Assembly: GCA_020851035.1 (NCBI GenBank)
Contig: JADZDM010000021.1
Span: 62,001 to 126,000 of the forward strand
Reading direction: 5' to 3'
Length of the DNA: 64,000 nt
DNA from: Gemmatimonadaceae bacterium
GTDB taxonomy: Bacteria > Gemmatimonadota > Gemmatimonadetes > Gemmatimonadales > Gemmatimonadaceae
In this document: positions 1 to 7,036 of the stretch, in pieces
Numbering within the stretch: the stretch's first letter is position 1
Layout: the number at the start of each line of letters is the position of its first letter
Program-made: the position numbers and the translations under genes
The notes under the pieces: model-generated
What the model saw: only the letters and a program-made list of their open reading frames with translations
What the model was told of the DNA's origin: nothing
Databases searched by the model: none

Positions 1-3
1 CGC

Positions 4-474
4 ATGGCGCAGGTCACCCTGGTCGCCCTGGTGATGTTCCCGATGGCCGTCCGTCCCGCCGCGGCACAGCAGGTGGCGAGCAACGCGCCGGTGCGGCTGT
101 CGATCGAGGAGCTGACGGCGCAGTGGGCCTCGCTGGAGCGCCCCCTGCTGGGTGTCACCGAGCTGACGGACCTGCAGCGCGATGCGATCGAGCTGCTGGA
201 GGAGAAGTATCGCAAGCTCTTCAACGACGAGGCCGGCCCGATCCGCGCCGCACGAAGCGCGCTGCTGCAGAACAGCCAGAACTTCGCGCGGCAGGACGTG
301 GAGCGGGCGCTGTCGCGCATGGCCGCGCTGCGCAAGCGTGAGCTGGAGCTGCTGCGCACCATCCTGACCGACGCACAGCGGGTGCGGTACGACGAGAACC
401 TGAAGGTGCTGGACGCCGAGGAGGAGGATGCGCGGCTGCGTCGGGCGCGCGAGGAAGCCTTCTACACGCCGTGA
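4..474 (+). CDS. Spy/CpxP-like periplasmic protein
   Basis: A 156-residue product. A hydrophobic N-terminus ending in AAAQQ looks like a Sec signal peptide, so the mature protein is probably periplasmic. The rest is charged and helical, with two LT-x-x-Q motifs (LTDLQ near residue 55, LTDAQ near 121) as in the Spy/CpxP/heavy-metal-resistance family of periplasmic chaperones or sensors. The gene begins at the very edge of the window and the signal sequence looks short, so the true start may lie upstream. Family assignment rests on the LTxxQ pattern and helical composition only. Confidence 0.55.
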   Translation: MAQVTLVALVMFPMAVRPAAAQQVASNAPVRLSIEELTAQWASLERPLLGVTELTDLQRDAIELLEEKYRKLFNDEAGPIRAARSALLQNSQNFARQDVERALSRMAALRKRELELLRTILTDAQRVRYDENLKVLDAEEEDARLRRAREEAFYTP

Positions 475-483
475 CGGCGCCGG

Positions 484-1599
484 TCAGCCGGGCATCGTCC
501 GGGTGGCCCACTCCACCGCGTCGCGGGCACAGAGTCCGCCGATGATGTTGCCGGTGCCGCTGTAGGCGCCGATGGCGAACACGCCGTCGCGCACCTCCTC
601 GCAGATCGGCGCACCGTCCTCCGTGTAGGCCACGCTCGCGGCCCAGCGGTGCGTGATCGGTGCCGCGGTGCCGATATGCCCGCGCAGGAACTGCTCGATG
701 CGTGCCTGGATGGTGTCGGTCGGCACGTCGAGCGGCGTCCACTCCGTCTCGAGCTCCGTGTCCCGGAACCCGCCCACCGCCACGCACCCGTCGTCGAGCT
801 GGCGCCAGTACTCGAAGCCGTCGTGGAAGTAGATGGGTCGCGGGATGCTGACGTCGGTGGCCGGTGCGGTCGCGAGCATCTGCAGTCGCGCCGTCGTCAC
901 GCGCGGCTGCAACTCGGGGAGCACCAGCTCGATGCGGCCGTCGACGGCCACGATCACGCGGCGGCAGGTGATGGTGCCGCGATCGGTGACGACGCGGGTG
1001 CCGCTGATCGCGGTGGCGCGGGTGGCACCGTGGAGTCGCGCGCCGGCCGCGAGTGCGTGTCGCGCCATGCCGCGCACGCGCTGCAGCGGCTGCATCACGC
1101 CATCGGTGGGCATCAGCAGCCCCTCGCCATCCGGGCCGCGGTACCATTCCACCGGCAGTCCATCGCGCACCATCGCGTCGAACTGCACGCGGCAGTCGTC
1201 CAGCTCGGCCGGTGACGCGGCCAGCCGCAGCGATCCCGTGCGGCGCGTGCACTCCGGGAACTCGTCGAAGATGGCATCCATCTCGGCCAGCGTGCGACGG
1301 TACATCGTGACGGCGGTGTCGTGCCCGAGCAGGCGCACGGCATCGTGGTGGAAGTCGGCGAGGCCGGCGAGCAGCAGGCCACCGTTGCGACCGGCGGCAC
1401 CCGCACCGACATCGGCGGCATCGATGCCGATCACGTCGAGCTGCCGCGCGCGCAGCGTGCGCACGGCGACCAGTCCGCTGCCGCCGAGTCCGACCACGCA
1501 GACGTCGCAGGTGGCATCACCGGCGAGGGGTGGCGTGGCGATCCAGCCGCCGGCATCCCAGGCGGGGGTGTTGAACGGGACCGGGGCGACGGTGGCCAT
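484..1599 (-). CDS. FAD-dependent oxidoreductase, DAO family
   Basis: A 371-residue protein with an N-terminal Rossmann dinucleotide site (CVVGLGGSG around residues 34-42, then a downstream acidic residue in VIGIDAADVG) followed by AGAAGRNGG, typical of D-amino-acid oxidase/OrdL-type flavoenzymes. The C-terminal FAD motif is seen in FAIGAYSGTGNIIGG. Such enzymes oxidise amine or amino-acid substrates in the cytoplasm; the substrate here cannot be told. It lies downstream of the small membrane-protein and LOG genes on the same strand, about 10 bp from the former, and may share their transcript. Confidence 0.8.
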   Translation of the reverse strand: MATVAPVPFNTPAWDAGGWIATPPLAGDATCDVCVVGLGGSGLVAVRTLRARQLDVIGIDAADVGAGAAGRNGGLLLAGLADFHHDAVRLLGHDTAVTMYRRTLAEMDAIFDEFPECTRRTGSLRLAASPAELDDCRVQFDAMVRDGLPVEWYRGPDGEGLLMPTDGVMQPLQRVRGMARHALAAGARLHGATRATAISGTRVVTDRGTITCRRVIVAVDGRIELVLPELQPRVTTARLQMLATAPATDVSIPRPIYFHDGFEYWRQLDDGCVAVGGFRDTELETEWTPLDVPTDTIQARIEQFLRGHIGTAAPITHRWAASVAYTEDGAPICEEVRDGVFAIGAYSGTGNIIGGLCARDAVEWATRTMPG

Positions 1600-1608
1600 G
1601 GGGCGTCC

Positions 1609-1794
1609 TCAGCGGGGGCGGCAGGTCTTCGTGGAGTCCACGTACACGCGGCCCGCGGCGGTGCACTCCGCCCGCGGGTCCACGCGCAGCGACTTGCTGG
1701 CGACGATGCGCAGGCCGACGAGGGCGAGCGCACCGAGGGTGATCATGGCAATGAGCACCTTGATCGCCCGGTCCAGGCGCTGCATCGCGTCCAT
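1609..1794 (-). CDS. small single-pass membrane protein
   Basis: A 61-residue product with one hydrophobic segment (about residues 12-31) and two cysteines in the C-terminal part. Not recognised. Its ATG overlaps the TGA of the upstream LOG-family gene (shared bases around 1794), so it is probably translated by coupling from the same mRNA. The overlap supports it being real despite its size. Confidence 0.5.
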   Translation of the reverse strand: MDAMQRLDRAIKVLIAMITLGALALVGLRIVASKSLRVDPRAECTAAGRVYVDSTKTCRPR

Positions 1795-2861
1795 CAGCGG
1801 CCCTTGCCGGCGGGGCGGCTCTTCTGTGCCGCGTGGGCCTCGATCACGGCACGTGCGGCCTCGCGGGGATCGTCGGTGAGCAGGAGCAGGTCGAGGTCGC
1901 CGGGGCTGATCTTGCGTTCGCCGGCCACGCGCGACTGCAGCCAGCGAATGAGGCCAGCCCAGTAGTGGGTGCCGAAGAGGATCACGGGGAACTGGAAGAT
2001 CTTCCCCGTCTGGATCAGCGTCACCGCCTCGAACAGCTCGTCGAGCGTGCCGAAGCCGCCGGGAAAGCAGATGAAGGCATTGCTGTACTTGATGAACATG
2101 GTCTTCCGCACCATGAAGTAGCGGAAGCTGACGAGGGTGTCGACGTACGGGTTGGCGCCCTGCTCGAACGGCAGCTCGATGTTGCAGCCGATGGAGGGGG
2201 CACCGGCGAGGCGTGCGCCCTTGTTGGCGGCTTCCATGATGCCGGGGCCGGCGCCGGTGATGATGGAGAAGCCCGCCTCGCCGAGCAGCCGCGCGACCTC
2301 GGTGGCGGCGAGGTACTGGGGGTCATCGGGTGAGGTGCGGGCCGAGCCGAAGATGGAGACGCCCTTCTCGACGGCGGCGAGGGCATCGAAGCCCTCGATG
2401 ATCTCGCCGGTCATGCGGAGCACGCGCCAGGGGTCGGTGCGGGTGAAGTCGTCGCGCGGGCCCGGTGCCTGGAGGAGCTTGGCGTCCTCGGTGAGCGGCA
2501 CCTGGTCGCGGATGTCGGTATCCACGGTGGGGCGGATCAGCGGCGGCTTGCGCCCGTTCTTCGCCGCCGGCTGGGCGGTGCCCTTGAGCGGCTGCTTGGT
2601 GGGGGAGATGACGGTGCTGCTGGCGGGGGTCTCGCGACCGGCGCTGCGGTGCCCCTCCACGTGCCGTTCCATGGCGCCCTGCAGCGCCTCGGCTTCGGCG
2701 CGCTGCATGGTGGCGACGTTGGCGGTCTTGCCACCGGCGGTGGTGGCGCCGGCGGCGCGGGTGCCGCGGCGTGGCGCGACGGGCTTCGACCGTCCGGCGG
2801 CCGTGGCGGCGGGCGTCCTGACGGACGTGGTGGCGGGCGTCTTCGCGCGCTTTGCGGGCAT
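1794..2861 (-). CDS. LOG-family (TIGR00730) Rossmann-fold protein
   Basis: About 355 residues. The first 110 or so are low-complexity (Ala/Thr/Lys/Pro rich); the rest matches the LOG family, known for cytokinin riboside 5'-monophosphate phosphoribohydrolase activity. Visible motifs are GAGPGIMEAANKGA and the signature PGGFGTLDELFEA. Longer in-frame starts exist up to 3245, but they would run across the divergent phosphatase gene; I chose the ATG at 2861, which gives a lysine/arginine-rich N-terminus. The unusual N-terminal extension may be a DNA- or RNA-contacting tail; that is inference. Confidence 0.8.
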   Translation of the reverse strand: MPAKRAKTPATTSVRTPAATAAGRSKPVAPRRGTRAAGATTAGGKTANVATMQRAEAEALQGAMERHVEGHRSAGRETPASSTVISPTKQPLKGTAQPAAKNGRKPPLIRPTVDTDIRDQVPLTEDAKLLQAPGPRDDFTRTDPWRVLRMTGEIIEGFDALAAVEKGVSIFGSARTSPDDPQYLAATEVARLLGEAGFSIITGAGPGIMEAANKGARLAGAPSIGCNIELPFEQGANPYVDTLVSFRYFMVRKTMFIKYSNAFICFPGGFGTLDELFEAVTLIQTGKIFQFPVILFGTHYWAGLIRWLQSRVAGERKISPGDLDLLLLTDDPREAARAVIEAHAAQKSRPAGKGR

Positions 2862-2970
2862 GCTGGTGGGGACGAGGAGAGGCAGGGGCGACGCCGATGC
2901 ATCCGCGCCGGAGCCGCGCCGGGTAGAATTGTAGTGGCTGTCCCGTCCGGCTTCGTCCCCTTCAGCAGGG

Positions 2971-4383
2971 GTGGGGCCGTCCCCCCCGGCACTCCCCCCG
3001 GTCGCGTTGCCCCACGTCATCATCGTCGTCGCCGACGGCGCCCGCCCCGACACCCTCGCTGCCGCGATCGCCGCCGGCGAGGTGCCCGCACTGAAGGCGC
3101 TGCAGGACGCGCAGGGAAGCCATACGCTCACGACGGTGTTCCCGTCGGTGACGGGGCCGGCGTACGCGCCGTTCCTGATGGGCGAGCATCCCGGCCACGT
3201 GGGGCTGCCGGGGTTGCGGTGGTTCGACCGCAGCCGCCGCGACACGGGCTGGCCGCACTACACTCGCAGCTACATCGGCAGCGAGATGCGGAAGGTGGAC
3301 CGCGACCTCACGCCGGAGCGCCCGACGGCGTTCGAGCGGGCGGGGGGCGGGCTGGCGATGATGAACATGATCGGCCGCGGCCTGCCACACCGGAACAAGC
3401 TCACCAACAGCCCGGCGTTCGCGCTGCGGGCGGGGTACACCCACTTCCGCGGTGACGTGGCGGGGTGGCTGGACGTGGACCGGAGCCTGTCGCGGCAGAT
3501 GCTGGGCCGCGTGCTGGCCGAGCGCCCGCCGTTCACCTTCGCCAGCTTCTGCGGGGTGGACAAGACGAGCCACAGCGTGGGGCATGGCGCCCGGATCGTG
3601 CGCGATGCGCTCACGATCGTGGACGGGTTCGTGGCCGACGTGACGGCGGCGGCGACGCGCGCGGGGTGGATGGACGAGCTGGCGCTGTTCGTGGTGAGCG
3701 ACCACGGCCATGTGGGGGTGCAGGCCCACGACGACCTCGCCGACCTGTTCCGCGACGAGGTGGGGCTGCGGGTGCTGGCACATCCGAAGATCTTCGGCGT
3801 ACGTGATCCGGAGATGGCGGTGATGGTGAGCGGGAACGCGATGGCGCACCTGTTCGTGGAGCTGCAGTCGCGCACGCGTCCCTGGTGGCCGCGCCTGCGC
3901 GACCGCTGGGACGAGACGGCCGAGCTGCTGCTGGGCCGGCCGTCGGTGGACCTGCTGCTGCTGCCGCACGACGAGTCGCGGGTCGAGATCCGCGGGGGTG
4001 CGGGGCGCGGGGCGGCGATGGCGTGGCGCGAGGGTGACCGGTATCACTACACCTGTGAGCGTGGTGATCCGCTGGGGCTGGGCGAGGTGCACGGCATCAC
4101 GGCGGCGGAGGCGTGGGAACGGTCGATGGCGACGGACTATCCGGACGCGCTGGTGCAGGTGCTGACACTCAACGACTGCACCCGTTGCGGCGACTTCATC
4201 CTGAGTGCGACGCGGGACTGGGACTACCGGGGGCGGTACGAGCCGATCCCGCACCGGTCGTCGCACGGGGCGCTGCACCGGGAGCACATGCTGGTGCCGA
4301 TGCTGACGAACGTGCCGGCCGAGGGGCCGTGGCGCCGGACGACCGAGGTCTTTCACGCTTCAATGCGTTTTCTCGGGGTCTAG
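2971..4383 (+). CDS. alkaline phosphatase superfamily / type I phosphodiesterase
   Basis: Up to 470 residues. N-terminal VVADGARPDTL (metal ligand Asp) and FPSVTGPAYAPFLMG (nucleophile Thr or Ser region) followed by VVSDHGHVG (Asp-His metal ligands) are the arrangement of nucleotide pyrophosphatase/phosphodiesterase enzymes. No clear signal peptide, so it is probably cytoplasmic. The start is uncertain: GTG at 2971 or TTG near 3007, just before the first beta strand. It diverges from the LOG-family gene. Substrate unknown. Confidence 0.75.
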   Translation: MGPSPPALPPVALPHVIIVVADGARPDTLAAAIAAGEVPALKALQDAQGSHTLTTVFPSVTGPAYAPFLMGEHPGHVGLPGLRWFDRSRRDTGWPHYTRSYIGSEMRKVDRDLTPERPTAFERAGGGLAMMNMIGRGLPHRNKLTNSPAFALRAGYTHFRGDVAGWLDVDRSLSRQMLGRVLAERPPFTFASFCGVDKTSHSVGHGARIVRDALTIVDGFVADVTAAATRAGWMDELALFVVSDHGHVGVQAHDDLADLFRDEVGLRVLAHPKIFGVRDPEMAVMVSGNAMAHLFVELQSRTRPWWPRLRDRWDETAELLLGRPSVDLLLLPHDESRVEIRGGAGRGAAMAWREGDRYHYTCERGDPLGLGEVHGITAAEAWERSMATDYPDALVQVLTLNDCTRCGDFILSATRDWDYRGRYEPIPHRSSHGALHREHMLVPMLTNVPAEGPWRRTTEVFHASMRFLGV

Positions 4384-4401
4384 GTGTTCGTTTTCGATCG
4401 T

Positions 4402-4660
4402 TGAACGGCTTTGACGCAAAGGCGCAAAGGGCGCGAAGGACGCAAAGGGGTCTGGCGCTGGGCGGGCGGTGTAGGAGCTAGTCAGCCTGACTTTTTGGGG
4501 AACTGCGTGTGCGGGGCGGCGGTCGGTGCCACGACAGGCACTGCTGTTGCGGTTGCTCTTTACCAGAAAGGCGATGCATCGTGCCACACCGTCGGCGGCT
4601 TCGGTGTAGTGCTCTTTGCGTCCTTCGCGCCCGTTGCGCCTTTGCGTTGACGCTGTTCAA
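4402..4660. repeat. palindromic repeat element (A-rich G-rich arms)
   Basis: Left arm at about 4402-4449 contains GACGCAAAGGCGCAAAGG and GAAGGACGCAAAGG. The right arm at about 4612-4660 is its near reverse complement (CTTTGCGTCCTTCGCG). The arms flank about 160 bp without a gene. The same pair recurs at 5471-5614, so this is a non-coding interspersed repeat of REP/MITE type. Confidence 0.7.
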
Positions 4661-4704
4661 GATGCCAGAATCACAGCACACATTTCGAGACCGGAAACGA
4701 AACG

Positions 4705-5442
4705 ATGAGTGATGGCAGCAGCAGGAGCTCGAGTGCAGGACTGATCGCGGTGGCGGTCGGGATCGTGGCGGCCGCGTTCCTGGTGGCCGGCGCGGTGCGC
4801 GACGTGGGGCGGAAGAACGACGTGATCGAGGTGACGGGGAGTGCGCGTCGCCCGATCGTCGCGGACCTTGGCATCTGGAATGGCACGGTCACGGTGCAGT
4901 CGCCGACGGTGGCGGGGTCGTACGCCGAGGTGACGGGGTATGGCGACCGGGTGCGCGCGTGGCTCAGGTCGCGCGGACTGGCGGACAGCGTGATCACGGT
5001 CCGGCCGGTGGAGACGAACCGGATGATGGTGGTGAACAGCGAGGGCCAGCAGACAGGCCAGGTGGCCGGCTACAAGGTGTCGCAGACGGTGGAGGTACGG
5101 CTGTTCGACCCGCGTGCGATCGAGAAGCTGGCGCGCGAGGCGGGCGAGCTGGCCGGCCAGGGGATCCCGTTCGAGGCGGCGTCACCGCAGTACCTGTACA
5201 CGAAGCTGGCCGAGCTGCGGATCCAGATGATGGGCGAGGCGACGCGAGATGCGCGCGCGCGGGCGGACGTGATCTCGAAGGCGGCTGGGGCCGAGGTCGG
5301 CAACGTGCGCAGCGCGAACACGGGCGTGGTGCAGATCACGCCGCGGTTCTCGACCGAGGTGTCGGACTACGGCATGAACGACGTGACGAGCATCGAGAAG
5401 GACATCACGACGGTGGTGAAGGTGACGTTCGCGCTCAAGTAG
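4705..5442 (+). CDS. SIMPL domain (DUF541) protein
   Basis: A 245-residue protein with one N-terminal hydrophobic segment (about residues 12-32) followed by VIEVTGSARRPI and two alternating alpha-beta repeats, as in SIMPL/DUF541 proteins of the periplasm or outer membrane. Function in this family is poorly defined. The gene sits alone between two copies of the same palindromic repeat. Confidence 0.75.
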   Translation: MSDGSSRSSSAGLIAVAVGIVAAAFLVAGAVRDVGRKNDVIEVTGSARRPIVADLGIWNGTVTVQSPTVAGSYAEVTGYGDRVRAWLRSRGLADSVITVRPVETNRMMVVNSEGQQTGQVAGYKVSQTVEVRLFDPRAIEKLAREAGELAGQGIPFEAASPQYLYTKLAELRIQMMGEATRDARARADVISKAAGAEVGNVRSANTGVVQITPRFSTEVSDYGMNDVTSIEKDITTVVKVTFALK

Positions 5443-5470
5443 CTGGGTTCTGGCATCGCAACCGGAAGGT

Positions 5471-5614
5471 CAACTGCTTTGACGCAAGGCGCGAAGGGCA
5501 CAAAGGACGCAAAGAACCGCTGATTGGAATGGACTCCGTGCCTTGCCACCGCTGTAGAGCCCATTCCAGTCCCTTCTTTGCGCCCTTCGCGCCTTTGCGT
5601 CATGCTGTTCAAGA
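5471..5614. repeat. second copy of the palindromic repeat element
   Basis: Left arm at about 5471-5516 (GACGCAAGGCGCGAAGGG, then ACAAAGGACGCAAAG) and a right arm at about 5572-5614 (TTTGCGCCCTTCGCGCC) are reverse complements. The central part holds another short inverted repeat (TTGGAATGG / CCATTCCAG). Same family as 4402-4660 with a shorter core. Confidence 0.7.
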
Positions 5615-5641
5615 GCTTGCGCGAGGCTCTACGTTTCAGGC

Positions 5642-5893
5642 ATGACCTGGACGTCGCTGGTACTGGCGCTGGTGTGGCGATGCGTGCGGGAGCCGTCGCT
5701 GATCGGTCCGTTGCTGCTGGTAGGGTGGCGGTTCCGGCGGCGCAATTGGTACGCACGGTTCCCGTTCCTGCCGTTGCCGGCGTGGGACTACGTGCAGTGG
5801 CGCATGCACACGGCGTATGGCGACCACGATGCGGTGCCGCCGGTGGATGACATCGCGAACTACGCGCGGTGGACCTGGCACCTGCCGACCTGA
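5642..5893 (+). CDS. small unknown protein, possibly membrane-associated
   Basis: 83 residues, rich in Trp, Arg and hydrophobics, with a possible membrane segment at about residues 5-28. It ends 6 bp before queG on the same strand, so the two are likely co-transcribed. Not recognised; the motif FPFLPLPAWDYVQWRMH could be used for searching. The tight spacing to queG and sensible composition support it. Confidence 0.5.
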   Translation: MTWTSLVLALVWRCVREPSLIGPLLLVGWRFRRRNWYARFPFLPLPAWDYVQWRMHTAYGDHDAVPPVDDIANYARWTWHLPT

Positions 5894-5899
5894 CGTGAC

Positions 5900-7036
5900 A
5901 TGACGCTGGTGGCGCCGACGGGATTCGCGCACCGGTTGAAGGCCGAGGCGTATGCGCGGGGGGCGATGCTGGCGGGGGTGTGCCGGCTGGGGCCGATGGA
6001 GACCGCGCGCGCCTTCGATGACTGGCTTGCGAACGGGTACGCGGGTGAGATGGCGTATCTCGCGCGTGGGGCCGAGAAGCGCCGGGACTCGACGCTGCCC
6101 GTGCCGGGGGCGGTGAGTGCACTGGTGATCGGCGTGAACTATGGCGGGCGCGAGCCGGACGGGCCGGTGGCGCGGTATGCGCGTGGGGATGACTACCACG
6201 AGGTGCTGGTGCCGATGCTGCGCGGTGTCCAGGACTGGGCGTCGGCGGAGCTGGGCGTGGCGGTGCCCGGGAAGGCGTACACGGATACGGGGCCGATCCT
6301 GGAGCGGGACCTGGCGCGGCGGGCTCGGCTCGGCTGGATGGGCAAGAACACGATGCTGATCTCACCGCGGCACGGGTCGTTCTTCTTTCTGGGCGTGTTG
6401 TTGCTGGGGCTCGAGCTGGAGGTCGATGATCCGTTCGAGACCGAGCATTGCGGTACGTGCACGCGGTGCCTCGAGGCGTGTCCGACGGAGGCGTTCGTGG
6501 GGCCCCGGGTGCTGGATGCGACGCGGTGTGTGTCGTATCTGACGATCGAGTCGAAGTCAGAGGTTCCCGAGGCGCTTCGGCCGCGGTTGGGTGGGATGAT
6601 CTACGGGTGTGACATCTGTCAGGAGGTGTGTCCGTATAACCGTAAATTCTCGCAGGAGCTGTCGCTGGCTGCGTTCGCGGCCAGGCCGGTCCTCGACGGA
6701 CAGGACGCACGGTCCCTCGCGACACAGCTGCTGGGCATGTCGCAGGCAGAGTTCTCTGCCTCGTTTAAGGACTCTCCCATGAAACGGGCCAAGCGCGTCG
6801 GACTCAAGCGCAACGCGGCCGTGGTGCTCGGCAACGCGGGGATGGAGTCGGACGTCGGCACGCTGATCGGCGCCTTGGACGACGACGAGCCGCTGGTGAG
6901 GTCGCATGCCGCCTGGGCACTGGGCAGGCTGGGCGGCCCGTCTGCCTTTGCCGCGCTCGAATCGAGGGCCGCCGTGGAGGCGGCCCCCGAAGTCATCGCG
7001 GCCATCGCGTCGGCCCTATCCGGCATGGCGACGTAG
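5900..7036 (+). CDS. queG: epoxyqueuosine reductase QueG (chimeric 3' end)
   Basis: 378 residues. QueG reduces epoxyqueuosine to queuosine in tRNA using cobalamin and two [4Fe-4S] clusters. Cluster motifs are visible as CGTCTRCLEACP (about residues 184-195) and CDICQEVCP (about 237-245), with GWMGKNTML before them and HEAT-like repeats from about residue 310 to the end. Codon use changes near codons 237-245: before it the gene is extremely GC3-rich (gcg, cgg, ggg), after it usage is milder. The change coincides with a reconstructed serine-integrase site at 6615-6642. I infer that the 3' third was supplied by the integrated element whose recombinase gene lies antisense to it. Seven partial copies of this 3' region occur downstream. 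Confidence 0.95.
   Translation: MTLVAPTGFAHRLKAEAYARGAMLAGVCRLGPMETARAFDDWLANGYAGEMAYLARGAEKRRDSTLPVPGAVSALVIGVNYGGREPDGPVARYARGDDYHEVLVPMLRGVQDWASAELGVAVPGKAYTDTGPILERDLARRARLGWMGKNTMLISPRHGSFFFLGVLLLGLELEVDDPFETEHCGTCTRCLEACPTEAFVGPRVLDATRCVSYLTIESKSEVPEALRPRLGGMIYGCDICQEVCPYNRKFSQELSLAAFAARPVLDGQDARSLATQLLGMSQAEFSASFKDSPMKRAKRVGLKRNAAVVLGNAGMESDVGTLIGALDDDEPLVRSHAAWALGRLGGPSAFAALESRAAVEAAPEVIAAIASALSGMAT
6615..6642 (+). other. inferred attL core and right arm inside queG
   Basis: Core TCTGTCAGGAGG (6615-6626) followed by arm TGTGTCCGTATAACCG (6627-6642). The arm matches at 15 of 16 positions the reverse complement of CGGTTATACCGACACA, which precedes the displaced queG fragments downstream. 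Joining the two arms across the core gives a 44-bp near-palindrome whose central dinucleotide is CA (6620-6621), the layout of a large-serine-integrase attP. The left half of the present site belongs to host queG, so this is attL. Inferred from sequence symmetry, not tested. Confidence 0.7.

Noticed and set aside
1794-3245. 483-residue form of the LOG-family gene
   Set aside because: The extension covers the divergent phosphatase start and intergenic DNA; ATG at 2861 is more reasonable.
2962-4356. Long minus-strand open frame opposite the phosphatase gene
   Set aside because: Arg/His/Pro-rich, no domain, and the + strand encodes a recognisable enzyme. Open because of high GC.
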